Shown here piece by piece: positions 13,601-24,745 of a stretch of DNA of 64,000 nt. The position numbers were made by a program, and so were the translations under genes. The notes below the pieces were generated by a model. It saw only the letters and a program-made list of their open reading frames with translations, was not told where the DNA came from and made no database searches. Origin of the DNA: Tanytarsus gracilentus (lineage: Eukaryota > Arthropoda > Insecta > Diptera > Chironomidae); NCBI GenBank assembly GCA_038502055.1, contig JAXRKN010000037.1, positions 682,001-746,000 on the forward strand, given 5' to 3'. Numbering within the stretch: the stretch's first letter is position 1; every line of letters begins with the position of its first letter.

Positions 13601-15682
13601 GAAAAACTTGAAATTTCTTTTAATTTATTGAAAGTTAAATGGTAAATTTTAGAAATCTAATATTTGCTTTAAGTCAATGCCCATCCCTTGATAGTATTCA
13701 GTAGCCACAAAATATAATTATAATTTTATTACCATTCTCTTAATTTGCATTTAAATAAAGATCGACCAACTGACAAGCATACTTGGAAGTGGACACATTC
13801 GTCGTCATCGACACCTGAATATCTAGAGCGAAGGCATCAGTATCGACGTAGTGAGTTTCGATATCGATCAAAGAAGCAAGCATCAAAGAAACTTTCAAAT
13901 AAAACGGCATCGCTTGAGCGCGGCAGAATCAAAGAGCGACGAGAGTCTTTCATTTCGTACTCACGTGATGAACTTTTTAAGAAATGTGAACACGAAGAAA
14001 ATTGTGATTGTGACAATGTCAAAAAGGAATTGACGGAGACATTGAAAGGTCGAAGTAGGTCAGAGACAAGAAATCCAGAAGCTGATGAGCATCAAGATGC
14101 GATCAAAAATCAAACGCCAATGTCACCGCTTGAGATTAAACTTTACACTAGCAAAACGCTTCCAAAGCGCATTGAAAAACTTAAAAAGAATCGAGAAAAG
14201 AAGGAAACAGCTAAATTCTATACTGATTTAAATGAGGATGAAACTCAATCAGTTGAAAATGAAAATGAGTTGAAAATTGTTGAGGCAAGCGATGATACAA
14301 AGTCACATGATATTCAATTTAATCGAAGAGATTCTGACATTGTAAAATCAATTCTGGTTCAATCAGATCTCGCAAACCGTCGGCTACAAAAGACTGGAAT
14401 GCCTCGTCGAAAGTCATTCGAGCAAGTCGATCACGGATCTCCATTATCGCGTAGAAAATTAGAAGAAGCTCTAGATGCTATTAAGGTTGAAAGTAAAAGC
14501 AACTCAAATGAAAGTCCGAGCACGCCTCAGAAACCACAAGAGGAGCCTTTATACGAGGAACTCCTTCGCAATGTTCATGTTCCTTATAAGTTTGCACCAC
14601 CTTTGCTCAAAAGATCTCAATCAGTTTCTTCAACTTCGTCGAGCAAGGAAATTATTGTGAAAACACCCGACAAGACGCATGCATCGAGCACAACAACGAT
14701 CAATGACGATGATGAATCAGAAGACTATGTAATGCTTACATATTCGGATGATAAGCTCGAAGCTGTTGATGGAATTTCTGTTAGTCAAAATTCGCCCAAA
14801 AATCAATCAAACTCTCAATTGAATACCAGCTGTGGATCAACTGATGATATAAAGCTTTTAGAAAATGTAGAGAAAAAACCAGTGAAAAGTTTTCTTCATA
14901 AATTCAGGAAACCAGCACAAGAAGAAGACACAAATTCAATATCAAGCAGTCGAAAGAGCTTCGACGGTGGACTTAATTCCAGTTGGAAGAGCATGATTTA
15001 TAAAAGCTCAACAAGCGACATCCCGACAGCATTTAATCCTCCACCAATATATCGGCAGGGCAGCGAGGATTTAGGCTGTCGAATAGCAAATGTTGATTAT
15101 GCCGATCCTAAGAAATTATTTGCATCGAGTAGCAACATTTTAATAAATAAATCATCGCTCTATCAGCAACGTGATTCAGTTGTATCTACATCATCCGATA
15201 GCATTAATGTCCAGAAACAAACGCAAGCCAATGATCCATTTGATGATTCATATTATGAAGATACAGCCGAAAGTGTTCTGGAATCAAAAGACTTTCGTGA
15301 TTCTGCAATTTATAGTGATGACTCCAATGAGAAGAGATCAGATTCGACTTTAAGTCCTGATGAACATATTTATGCATTAGTTAATAAACCTCCCCCAACA
15401 CCTACTAAACCCGCTCTCCCAAAGAAACCGAGTTTATTGATCAAACCAAATTTTACAAGCCGCCCACCATCCCAAACAATTTCTCCAATAGCTCCCACTC
15501 CACCGCCCATTCCTTGTAAACCAAGTAACCTAAAGTCACCAGAGGTGCGAAATGCGATTTTCAGCTATCGCAAGAATAAACTTTTCCACGCATCAGAAGA
15601 AAAATTATCGCTTGCACCGAAAGATGAGAGCATTGATGATTCTGGAAGTTGGGTAAAGCAACAGCTCGGAAAGTTTCAATAA
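10670..15682 (+). CDS. PLEKHG1/2/3-type Rho guanine nucleotide exchange factor (DH-PH), first exon not found
   Basis: It should activate Rho-family GTPases by nucleotide exchange, acting on actin. Six coding exons are readable: 10670-12131, 12190-12384, 12737-12902, 12962-13258, 13315-13528 and 13761-15682. All are in phase and give about 1417 residues. A roughly 460-residue disordered N-terminal part (ten glutamines at 11722-11751, a serine run near 11907) precedes the DH domain. The DH domain starts at ALEITESEKSFVQDLGQIIR and includes [20 protein letters not shown], the hallmark helix of PLEKHG1-3. A PH domain spans exons 4-5 (GMLMEHNKPRIVFLFETMLI to the RLWAQQIKQAM helix). A long serine-rich tail follows, with proline motifs KPPPTPTKPALPKKP suited to SH3 partners. 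A poly(A) signal lies at 15722. The ATG at 10588 is probably not the start: TTTCTTTTATAG at 10658-10669 is a good acceptor and its pyrimidine tract mimics a signal peptide. The Drosophila counterpart is, from memory, CG42674. Confidence 0.92.
12509..12596 (+). tRNA. tRNA-Thr(AGT) with a 16-nt intron
   Basis: A 7-bp acceptor stem GGTCTCG/CGAGACC closes the molecule, with discriminator T at 12596. The anticodon stem is CCTGT (12534-12538) with ACAGG (12562-12566). The anticodon AGT is at 12541-12543, the T stem is GCGAG/CTCGC and the T loop is TTCGATT. The AAAGCGCCTGTCTAGTA stretch matches insect tRNA-Thr(AGT) as I remember it. Between positions 37 and 38 sit 16 extra bases (12545-12560), the canonical place for a tRNA intron, and ATT near their 3' end can pair with the anticodon. 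Removing them leaves 72 nt. The D stem has one A-A mismatch. The gene lies in the sense orientation inside the RhoGEF intron 12385-12736. Confidence 0.9.
12603..12612 (+). terminator. RNA polymerase III terminator of tRNA-Thr
   Basis: A run of ten T starts seven bases after the tRNA 3' end, as expected for a Pol III stop. Confidence 0.75.
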
Positions 15683-16111
15683 CATGTTTTACTATGTTTT
15701 GTAATTCTGCCATATTTCTAAAATAAAAAATTGTTTATTGTTAATAAAAAAAGATTTTTCATATTTTAGTAAATTTAAATTTCAGCGAAAATTCCGAAAA
15801 ATGAAAAAATTTTGTAAAATATTTTTCAGAAATTTTTATTTAATGTTTTACTAAATTTTAATCAAGCAGGTAAAAATTAACAGAAAAGTCTTATGATCTG
15901 AAAAAAATAATAAAAGTTAGGAAATATAAAATTTGAGGAATGCGGAGAGATCAGAAAGATTTAGCAATTTTGAAAAAGTTTAAATTAGTTTACACCGAAT
16001 AGTCTCATTTTAATCTCCACATCCAATTATTCAGGACCAAGAACTTTTAAAAGCTCAGGAAAGCTTTGAAACGATCGAAAGCTTTTTAAAACTCTCAGTC
16101 CTAGATTTAAA

Positions 16112-17306
16112 TTAAATAATATCGTACTTTTTGCGAAGAGTTTTATTGAGTATGTTTGGACGGTCTCCACGACAGTTTGGGCAGTACCATTTCCCTTTCG
16201 GTTTGGACGAAATGGATACACATGAAAAATGAAACCACTCAATTTTACAGGCATCGTTTTCACAAAGAATCATCTCTCCATAGCTGACTTGGCCTAAAAA
16301 TGCAAGAAAGTTTTTCAGAAAATGGAGCATTTAAAAAATATTTTAAACTCACCACACAAGCAATAAGTCTCCTCATCATCATTTTCGTCATCGACTGTAG
16401 CCTCATCAGGAACAGATTGACTTCCAGACAGCTTGCCACTACTAGCGCTCGATACTTTCTTTTTCTTTGTCATTTTCTTCTTTCCATTATTGCCGTTATT
16501 ATTATTATTATTGCTCCCGGTTGGGGTACTGGCTGGAGTATTTTTCTTGATATTAGCTGGTGGTTGTTGCTGGACAATTATCGGTTTTTCCTTCACAACC
16601 TAGAATTGAAATAAATGTAATTGTGTTTAATAAATTTATGATCATTCTTACAGTCGCTGTGCTTTCAACTTTAACTGGTTTCGGTGTTTCAGCACGTTCC
16701 AGCTCAGTATCCATCCGCGTTCGTCTAAGTCTCTTAGAAACGCCTCTTTCATTGCCATTTCCGTTATTGTTTTCGCTATGATTTGTACTTGAGCTGGCAT
16801 TTGATCCAGGTTTCGATGTGTTATTGAGCGGGAGATGCGAAAGCACTTGTTGCACAATAGATGCATTTGTGACTGTCGATGTGGCGGCAATCTCTTCAGT
16901 CTTAGTAGTGATGTAGTTCTGGAAGGCGGCTTCAGCAATACGAGATTTTTCCTCAACTCTTTCCTGGATCTTATGACTGTAATGCATTTTTTCCGTCTGG
17001 ATGTTTTGATGTTGTATGATAATTTTTTTAAGACGAGCTATGAGTTCTTTCCGCGACTCATCTGTGCTTGATTTCGTGACTTGTTCGCTAATTTCTTCAA
17101 CTTCATTGACAATGTTGGTTGCTAAAATGTCCAATTCACGAATAATGGAGAGCATTTTTGAAATATCATCTAAAAAATTGTTTGTTGTGATTAAAATTAA
17201 TTAATGAGACAATTCAAAGCCTACCTGGAACTTCCTCAACAAACTCAATGAAGCTCTTTAAAAACTCAGCGGAAGTATTAGCCTCAGATGGAGATTGACT
17301 GAGCAT
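16112..17306 (-). CDS. ING1: Inhibitor of growth protein (ING1/ING2 type), H3K4me3 reader
   Basis: A nuclear subunit of histone deacetylase complexes that reads trimethylated H3K4 through its PHD finger. Four exons on the minus strand: 17306-17225, 17169-16652, 16599-16353 and 16293-16112. Together they give 342 residues, longer than the roughly 280 of human ING1/ING2. The N-terminal ING domain is helical (FLKSFIEFVEEVPDDISKML onward, with RELDILATNIVNEVEEI). The middle is a low-complexity linker rich in Asn, Ser and Lys, including a KKKMTKKKKV basic block. The PHD finger is complete, C4-H-C3: TYCLCGQVSYGEMI, then C-x4-C, then EWFHFSC and WYCPNCRGD. The KPKGKWYC signature and QVSYGEMI favour ING1/ING2 over ING3-5. 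A basic KTLRKK tail follows, where relatives bind phosphoinositides. It is convergent with the RhoGEF, 429 bp apart. The Drosophila relative is, from memory, CG7379. Confidence 0.95.
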
Positions 17307-17658
17307 TTTAAATAAATTAAGAATTGAGTAAAAATTGTTGTTTACTTTGACTCTAATTTCTCAAAATTTTGATTGTATTGGTGAAGCCATAGAACACTTC
17401 AACAGCTAAAACATATGTTTGAAGCAGTTGTGAATTTGAATATGTAACGGTAAAAAGTGAAACTTGGAATGGCTGCATGAGTCGAAGAAAATGAAACATG
17501 TGCGGCATGATACTTAAAAAACTTTTAAAATATTAATTAATTAGGTTCGGTAATTTTAAAATATTTCTTCTAATTTTAAAAATCTTAAGCGCCATTAAAT
17601 TTTTCTTGTCACTTTTTTAAAAAGACTCTCTGTCAAGTTCCAAACATACCCGGTGAAT

Positions 17659-17731
17659 GCTTGTGTGGTGTAGTGGTCATCACGTCTGCTTTACACGCAG
17701 AAAGTCCACAGTTCAAATCTGTGCACAAGCA
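17659..17731 (+). tRNA. tRNA-Val(TAC)
   Basis: Acceptor stem GCTTGTG/CACAAGC with discriminator A. The D arm is GTGTAGTGGTCATCAC. The anticodon stem TCTGC/GCAGA encloses loop TTTACAC with anticodon TAC. The T arm is CACAG-TTCAAAT-CTGTG. It has no intron and is 73 nt long. It agrees with insect tRNA-Val in the anticodon arm (CACGTCTGCTTTACACGCAG). A T run at 17739-17744 can act as the Pol III terminator. The gene lies about 350 bp from the ING start, on the opposite strand. Confidence 0.95.
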
Positions 17732-18901
17732 TGGGTTCTTTTTTGGTTCTTTTCAACCATCCCAAATGTATTATATAAAATTTTGCTTTTATTTTAGATT
17801 CATTATCATCTAAATGGGTTTTTATGCATTAAGCGATGCAGCTTTGTTCAATTCTTGTTTGTTGTTTCTATTTTATTTCCCGCGGAATCTAGTTTTTGAC
17901 TTGATAAAGTTTCAAATTGAATGGCAGATGCTTATCTAAATGACAAATTTAGAATGACATTAAAATTTTGCTGGCGAGTTGAGGCCATAATTTTTGGACA
18001 ACTACCATTAAATTAAAACTATCTTAGGGTTTCAAATGATGACAGATTGAATTATTTCATTAGAGTCACTTCCTTACTGTGTATTGAATTTTTTTAAAAC
18101 TATAGGAATTAAAAATAAGAAGCTTTAATAATTTAATACGTGATTTTCAAGTCACGAATTTGATTTTCCCAAAATTTCTTGATTAAAAGCTTTGCAGATG
18201 ATTAAGTCGGTAGTTAATTAATTACTAAGAATGCAAGGTGTCGCACAAAAATTTTAAATTTGTTAAAAAAAACTCGATTTGTTTAAGAAAAAAGTCTTCT
18301 TTTTGTTGCCACAACCATTAGTCAACCTTTTTTGCCAACTTCCCATAAACGTGATTTTAAGCGATAAAAAATGCAAAATTTGGCAAAAAGATTTCTGTTT
18401 ACGCGTTTTTGGGTTCAATTTTCTGATAAATATTCGCAGAAAAAACAACGTGTTCGAAACAAATCTAACTCGACTAAATGATATCAATTAATCTAAAAAA
18501 CGTGTCTTGCGAAAAAATCTCAAATTCAAATTTCAACGATCAAGCTAAGAAGTCAAACACCCGCTTTAACTTACAAATTATCCTCATTTAACAATGTCAC
18601 AACGACAAAATTTCATTCATCTCAATTAGAATGCAGAAATATGAATTTTCATATAAAAAAGAAGTGATGACAGTCATCATCCTCAATGATTTTTAATTAT
18701 TTGCTCATTAATAACCCTATTAATTAAAAAAGACATCCGAAATGTTTTTTTTTTATGAAAAGTTTTTTTTAATTTTTAATCGTATTTGCATGATAAAAAA
18801 AATAATTAATTTTCTTTGAGATTGTGCACAATCACATTTTTTTTAAATATGGCGGAATTTTAAGAATAAGAAGAAAAATTAGCTACACGGTTTTTGTTCG
18901 T
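17732..18901. other. AT-rich spacer, nothing recognised
   Basis: Between tRNA-Val and the first cluster gene I see only AT-rich sequence with scattered poly-A and poly-T runs and ORFs of random character, including two mutually antisense 70-74 codon frames near 18270-18490 that have no family features. Confidence 0.6.
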
Positions 18902-19601
18902 TTAAATATCGTTATCTTGATTAGCTGCGGTTGTTACGGGCTCATCAGCAGCAGGCAAATATTCGTTAGATGGTGGAGAGAGTGGTGCATCAGCAGCTGG
19001 CAAATATTCGTTAGATGGTGGAGAGAGTGGTGGTAAGAGAGTGGTTGAGGGTTCATCGGCAACTGGTGGAAGATAATCGTTGATTGGAACGTCTAATTTA
19101 GGTCCTTCTGGCACTGGATAATGATATCCATTAGGTCCTTTAGTTGAAAGATGAGCAACATCGCATGAAACAGCGGCGATAAGGGCAACAAAAGTAAAAG
19201 CAATGATGAATTTCTGTTGATTAAAATTAATTTTTTGCCTCGTGGGACATGAAAACCTTAAGCCGTAAATTTAAATAAAGTATCTTTTTGTATACAATTG
19301 TCTATTGAAAATACGTTGAAGCCGAGATTTAAATTTTATTTGTATGAGGATTTTTTGAATTTTAACGGTAACATTTGGTCATGTCCCACGCAGGATTTTT
19401 TGTTGATAGAATTTTTTTTTTATTTTTTTTTGTGTTGTTGAGAACTTTTATGAAGTTGGAAATAAATTTTTATGTCCTTGTTTAAAAGCACTAAAATTGA
19501 TAAGTCTTTAATGTAATTTATAGTGATTCTAGTTTAATAAATTCTTAATCTTCAGAATGTTCTAGTCTTCGTCCCACACGCTCCACTTTTTTAATTACCA
19601 T
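18902..19601 (-). CDS. Secreted YLP-motif cuticle-like protein, cluster member A
   Basis: Two coding exons: the ATG alone (19601-19599), then 19213-18902 after a 385-nt intron ending CAACAG. The product is 104 residues. MKFIIAFTFVALIAAVSC is a clear signal peptide. The mature protein starts near DVAHL and contains the family block KGPNGYHYPVPEGP, then three YLP motifs (NDYLPP, SNEYLPA twice). The last two come from a 45-bp in-frame tandem duplication (18954-19043). It lacks the RKR processing site and the basic tail of members B-E and is most like member F. It is transcribed away from B-F. A TATA box and initiator precede it (separate entry). Role: probably a structural component of cuticle or another extracellular layer. 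That is an inference from motif style and signal peptide, not a proven function. Confidence 0.82.
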
Positions 19602-19668
19602 TTTTATCACAAAGATAATTTTCTAACACGTTTTTTATCACAAGATTGTTACTTGAAGAGCTGATCAC

Positions 19669-19711
19669 AGTGAATGATATGAGTGGACAACAAGTAACGC
19701 AATTATATATA
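19669..19711 (-). promoter_or_regulatory. Core promoter of member A
   Basis: On the minus strand TATATATAAT (19711-19702) is followed about 33 bp later by ATCATTCACT (19678-19669), the same TATA-to-initiator layout as in members B-F. The start codon is about 70 bp further on. Confidence 0.7.
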
Positions 19712-21656
19712 CTCGAGAATCACTAGTCAGGATGAGGTTTAAGCGTTCAATTTTTGTCAATGGAAACCTTGATATTTCTCATTGATCATATAGCCAGCTA
19801 CTCGCATATATTGAAATAAACTTGAAACTATAGCTAACTATACACACCAAAAAGAGCTCGACCTCATCATCATATGTGAGAGACAACAAACCTCATTAGA
19901 GCTAATGTTTGGGACATTCTTGTTAAAAAAATTTAAGTTTGTCATCTAAAAAAATTGCACATTTTTTTGCGAACTTTTCAACGGTTGCTATGTGAGTGGT
20001 GGTGTGTAAGTTAAACAAAAAAAATATTTCAGATTCACTGGCCAAAGCGTCGCCAGATTAACTTTTTCAAAAATCTTTATTGAGTATTTGAAATTTAATT
20101 GCAACAATTTAAAATATTCAGAGATCGCGTAAAAAACAAAATTATTTGATTTCAGAACTCAAACCTTAAATTAATGTATTTTAAATAAGTTATAATTCAA
20201 AATTAATTTAAGATGGGTGGCAAAAAAATAATTAAAAATTTACTATCAATTTATTAGCTAAATTAATTTTCAAACACATTCTTATCACTTTTTTTCTTAA
20301 ATTTTATTTTTTGCCAAATTTAATTTTTTTCCTCAACCAACCACAAAAAATAAAAATTAATGACTCGATCATAAATCACCGATAGATTTTTTCCTCCTCT
20401 GAAAAAAGAGATTATAGATAATTACTAAATTACTTTTGTTACGTAATTTATGCACTTCACCTACCTTTTTACGGTACACACACGTAGCAATTCAATTTTG
20501 GAACTTCTTTCATTGAATTCATTTTTTCGTTTCCTCCTGTACAAAAGATAAATTATTGAGATTCTTCTTGTTCGTCATTATATTGTCTACTGCTGCTGCT
20601 GATGCCCGTTGTTGTTATTGTTATTGGTTACTGGTTGTTGAGCGAGACAAAAAAAGAAGAGAATCAAAAGCTCAACTCAACTGCGTCTGCTTAAGTTAAT
20701 CATAAAAAATTGATTTGTAATTATGTTTTGTATACAACAATGATCGCTGTAAATACAAATTGAGCACCTCCTGGTTCGCCACCTTAGTGTGTGTTTGCAT
20801 GCCATATTTTGTTAAGAGAGCAGATCACCTCACGCACAAGTACACGGCATAGAGAACTTTCGATTTCATTGAGGCACTTGGAGTTCGCTCTCGTCAGCAA
20901 AGAGTCTAATTAAATTCAACGTATAGTCGTGAAGATAATTTTTATTATGCCTACAACGTCATCGGGCGATCGAGAGCCATCAATCTAATTCGTCGCAACA
21001 AAAAAAAACATAAAAATGTTTTCAAGAGTTAGATAAATGAGGGATGTGTTCATTTATGATGTGGATGACATTTAAATCTTTATCGGATGTCCCCGCGTGA
21101 AGCCCACGTGTGAGATCAGCAGAGTTTTATCGATATATAGAATAAGAATTACTTAAATATTTGCTCCGAATGAAAATATCCATTGAAAAAAAAATTCTTT
21201 TCCCATCAATTTCGCGTCTCATTTCATCTTCAAAGAGCTTCTTCTTTTTTTCACTAACTTAGAATAAGAACGTTGGAGATAACAAAAAAATTTTGCTAAT
21301 GAGAACATCTTGAAAGACCACTAAGAGACAATAATCTGAGATGCTGCGTTATTGAAGACAAGCGAGAGTGAGTGTGTGAAATAAGTTCAATGGAGTGTGT
21401 GCTCGATGGATCGTGAGTGGATCTAGAAACATCATCATCGTCATTTTGGCAAAACTGAGCATTTTTTGAAGATGTTTGAGAGAAGAAAAAAAAATTATTT
21501 GACTTGTTTCATTTTATATTTTTTTTATTTTTCTGTATATACACGCATATACGATATATAACGAGTATTGAATAATATTGGTCAAGATTTTAACATCCCA
21601 TCCGAAACAGCCGCGCGATGCCGCCGCCGCAAAGAGAAGAAAATTAAACCCTCGAA
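19712..21656. other. Spacer between divergent members A and B
   Basis: About 1.9 kb between two divergent promoters; it may hold shared regulatory sites. It is AT-rich, with CTGCTGCTG/GTTGTTATT runs near 20590 and a short GC-rich patch (CCGCCGCCGC) near 21621 just before the TATA box of B. No coding frame is recognised. Confidence 0.55.
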
Positions 21657-21697
21657 TATAAAAGATGCTTGAGCAATAGAAAGAATTATCATTCAGT
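21657..21697 (+). promoter_or_regulatory. Core promoter of member B
   Basis: TATAAAAG at 21657-21664 and ATCATTCAGT at 21688-21697, with 32 bp from TATA to TCATTC. TCAGT is the arthropod initiator. The ATG lies about 60 bp further on. Confidence 0.8.
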
Positions 21698-21757
21698 TCT
21701 TGACTGTTCTAAAGTTAACCTCGTGTCGTGAACAAAATATATAAAAAATATTTCAAA

Positions 21758-22403
21758 ATGGTTAGTGAGCTGCTGCTTTAAAAAAATAATCTTCTGTGGA
21801 TAAAAAAATGAAAGTGAAATTTTTAAAAGCCAAAAATATTTCAAACGAAAAAAAAGCTTTTAAAATATTTTTGAAGCAAAAAATTTCACGATCATTCTTA
21901 AAATGTTTGAAGAACAAAAAAAAATTAAAATTGTGTTGAAAATTACAGAAAAGTTTACTCATTGGTTTGATGCTCGTCGCTGTCGCATGCGCTGCTGGCA
22001 AACAAGGCCGTAAACGTGATGTTAACGAAATCTTGGACTCAGGTGCCGGATGGACAAAGGGAGAAGATGGATACAAATATGACATTCCAGCCACACAATT
22101 GGAAGTGAAATCTGACCCAATCCCTGAAGTTCAAGTTGTTGAAGAACCCGTTGAAGAAGTTGTTCCAGAAGTCACCATCGTTGAAGGTAAGAAGAGCCAC
22201 AATGCAATGAAAAAATATTAACAATTTTTTTAACAGAACAAGCACCAATTGTCAATGAGCCAGTTGTTGTTGAGGAAATCGTCCCTTATGACACACCAGC
22301 AGTTGAGAATGAATATCTTCCACCAACCAATGAGTATTTGCCACCACAAGCCCGTAAGCGTCTCCGTTTCCGTCGCCGTTATCGTCTCGTCAGACGCCAA
22401 TAA
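21758..22403 (+). CDS. Secreted YLPP-motif protein with basic tail, cluster member B
   Basis: Three coding exons (21758-21760 holding only the ATG, 21949-22186, 22237-22403) give 135 residues. The signal peptide MKSLLIGLMLVAVACAAG is followed within a few residues by GRKRDVNEIL, a likely proprotein-convertase site. Next come the family block GWTKGEDGYKYDIPATQLEV, a Val/Glu-rich acidic stretch (VEEPVEEVVPEV), two NEYLPP motifs, and an Arg-rich C-terminus (ARKRLRFRRRYRLVRRQ). It is the only cluster gene apart from E with an intron inside the mature region. Poly(A) signal AATAAA is at 22568 and a small hairpin follows it. I infer a secreted structural protein, cuticle-like, with opposite charges in its middle and tail; the exact tissue is unknown. 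Confidence 0.88.
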
Positions 22404-22567
22404 GCGACTCGAGTCCCCTGACCTAAGAAGTACCATCGTCAATATTAAAAAAAAATAAAAAGCACAAAACAGCAGCGTTAAATAAATTTTAAGATCGTCA
22501 GTCCTTCATCAAAGAGAATTGGCATTCAATTGTTTCATGTTTCTTTTTTTCTATACCTCTAAGAACG

Positions 22568-22597
22568 AATAAATTTGCAAATTCCTCTAAAAAGGAG
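22568..22597 (+). promoter_or_regulatory. Poly(A) signal and conserved 3' hairpin of member B
   Basis: AATAAA at 22568-22573 is followed by GCAAATTCCTCTAAAAAGGA, in which TCCT pairs with AGGA. The same arrangement follows members D and E. Confidence 0.65.
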
Positions 22598-22652
22598 AAA
22601 AAAAATTATCCACTTTTTTATTTCATCTTTTTTCCCCTCTCGCAGCCAGCTC

Positions 22653-22672
22653 TAGAATACCAAAATTCATCG
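22653..22672 (+). promoter_or_regulatory. Partial copy of the shared upstream block, member C
   Basis: TAGAATACCAAAATTCATCG about 115 bp upstream of the TATA box resembles the TAGAATGCCAAAA-C-TCACG block upstream of members D and E. It may be a binding site inherited from the common ancestor. Confidence 0.4.
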
Positions 22673-22768
22673 AAGATTTTTTATTCATAAAAAAGGCAAT
22701 CTCGTTTAAGACACACCATATATTTCCAAATGGAACTAGATAATTTTTTTAAGTCTTCTCAATAATAA

Positions 22769-22808
22769 TATAAAAGATGTTTAAAGAATAGAAAAATTAT
22801 CATTCAGT
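22769..22808 (+). promoter_or_regulatory. Core promoter of member C
   Basis: TATAAAAG at 22769-22776 and ATCATTCAGT at 22799-22808, with 31 bp from TATA to TCATTC. Confidence 0.8.
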
Positions 22809-22878
22809 CTTAAGTCGTTCTACTGATCAAATCGGTGTCTTTAACCAGAGCAGAACTATTCCAATAAATTTTATTAAA

Positions 22879-23436
22879 ATGGTAAGTTTATCGAACGCTC
22901 CGAGTGTCTGAAGGAAATTGAAAGTGGTTTTTTTCTATTCATAGAAAATCTTTCTCATCGGATTGATGTTCGTGGCTGTTTGCAGCGCTGGAAGAATTGC
23001 AAGAAAACGTGATGTCTCTGAATATGTCGCTGCAGGATGGTCGAAGGGAGCTGACGGATATACTTATGACATTCCAACCACAAATTTGGATACGGCTGTT
23101 GAGACGTACTATGATGAACCTGTTTTGACTGGATGTGACAATGGTGGATATGGAACTTATTGCTGCATTAATGGTGCTGAAAATCCGGATTGTTTTGTTC
23201 CATCGCAAGAAGTTACTGCACCAGTTTATAGTGCTCCTGCTGCCGTTCCAATTTACACCGAACCAACATACACTGCCGGTGGAGATTATGAAGTCACCAA
23301 TGAATATTTCGCTCCAATTGATCAAGACTATCTTCCACCAAGCGAAGATTCTCTTCGCGAGTACTTGCCACCAGCTTTGAGACGCCGCAAGCTCCGTGTC
23401 CAAAAACGTCGATTGAGACTCGTTAAGCGTCAATAA
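22879..23436 (+). CDS. Secreted YLPP-motif protein with Cys module and basic tail, cluster member C
   Basis: Exon 1 is the ATG (22879-22881). Exon 2 (22945-23436) carries the rest, 164 residues in all. After signal peptide MKIFLIGLMFVAVCSAG comes ARKRDVSEYVAAGW with an RKR site, then the family block KGADGYTYDIPTTNLDT. A cysteine module follows (CDNGGYGTYCCINGAENPDC, four Cys), then Pro/Ala/Tyr-rich sequence (PVYSAPAAVP), a GGDYEV-NEYFAP segment, DYLPP and REYLPP, and the basic tail LRRRKLRVQKRRLRLVKRQ. The Cys module is shared only with member E, where it is split by introns and multiplied. The last 120 bp or so plus the start of the 3' UTR are nearly identical to member E, suggesting recent duplication or gene conversion. 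Cuticle-like role inferred. Confidence 0.9.
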
Positions 23437-24501
23437 ACAACTTTCGGCCTTCCCATAGACAATAAAACGCGCTAGACAAAGGTGATAAAGAAGGTGATCA
23501 ATCCTTCTTCAAAAAAATATGCTGCCATTTACTTGAGATTCTTTTATAAATTAAGATGATTTTTAATTAAATTCAATAAATCTAATTTTATAAAAATTTA
23601 ATAAATGAAGTACATTAATTACTAAATTCTTCGCATTATTGAAGGAATTCTTGTGTAAAATATAATATTTTTTTTAAATTAAATTTACAACTTTCAGCAA
23701 TTTATAAAGCATTTGCAAAATTTTAAAAAATAGACAAATTTTTTTCTCTATTTATATTTCAGACTTAAATTTTAGCGAAAACCTCCTTAAAATCCTATTT
23801 TAAAAATTAATTCAAAGTATTTTTAAAAAGCTCATAAGTGATGGAAATAATATTTAAAAATTTAACTGAACAATTTTATCAATTATTTAATACACAAAAA
23901 ATTAAACCTGAGTTTGATAAAATCTAGTTTAGTATGAATATAAAGAAATATAGCATCAGTTCAGCTTTTGCACGAGATTGAATTTATTTTGTATAACGAA
24001 GATTTTTACTAAATTAATGAAATATATTTTTGATCTCAAAGTTTTGGGATGACCGACGAATTTTAAGTTTTGAAAATTTAAAAATAACGTTAAGGTTTTT
24101 ATTAATTTAAACAATTTTTTGATATTAAAATAATTGACTGTGTTACACAATTTTGAAAAATCCCCAAGTTGAAAAACCTGTATGTGAATTTTTTGCATTG
24201 ACTAAAATTTGGTAACAAAAAAAGAAGATGATTCAAAATTTAACGCATGCAAAACTTTTGTAGAGTTCATCGAATGGATTTTTTTGAAGTAAAAAATTAT
24301 TAAATAAAAATGATATAAATTTTTTTTACAAATTTTGCAATAAAAAGTTTATCATTCCTTGGCCGGTTTGATAATTTATGAATGAAACAACCAAAAATTT
24401 TTAAGCCTAAATTTTTTTAATGACATTATTATCAAAATTCCCATAGAAATGAATTAAACTTTATCTACGATGAGATGAAGATTTTGCGCTTGCTAGCAAA
24501 G
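23437..24501. other. AT-rich spacer between members C and D
   Basis: It contains the 3' UTR of C (AATAAA near 23574) and then AT-rich sequence in which I see no gene, RNA or mobile element. Confidence 0.6.
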
Positions 24502-24559
24502 ACAAAAAATGACATTTGTGTATGGTACAAAAAATGACATTTGTGTATGGTACAAAAAA
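24502..24559 (+). repeat. 25-bp direct duplication upstream of member D
   Basis: The 25-bp unit starting ACAAAAAATGACATTTGTGT is present twice in a row (24502-24526 and 24527-24551), followed by the first eight bases of a third copy. It directly abuts the conserved GTCGACC block of the D promoter. Confidence 0.85.
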
Positions 24560-24630
24560 GTCGACCACCTTATTTTACGCAATTTATCAAGCTAATATAG
24601 AATGCCAAAATCTCACGTTCATTTGTCATG
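24552..24630 (+). promoter_or_regulatory. Conserved upstream block of member D
   Basis: About 75 bp align with 26631-26712 upstream of member E: TACAAAAAAGTCGACC, then GCAATTTATCAA, then TAGAATGCCAAAATCTCACG and TTCATTTGTCA. In both genes it ends about 30-60 bp before the TATA region. Confidence 0.65.
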
Positions 24631-24656
24631 AAAAAAGTGGCTCGTTCTAAAGAATT

Positions 24657-24699
24657 AAAATAAAAGGATGCAGCGAGAATGGAAAAGTTATCATTCAGT
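24657..24699 (+). promoter_or_regulatory. Core promoter of member D
   Basis: A TATA variant AAAATAAAAGG (24657-24667) is followed by ATCATTCAGT (24690-24699) at the same spacing as in its relatives. GGATGCA directly after the TATA-like box is shared with member E. Confidence 0.7.
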
Positions 24700-24745
24700 T
24701 TTTAGCAGCTCAACTGTTTACAACAGAAAAATAAAATTTACAAAA

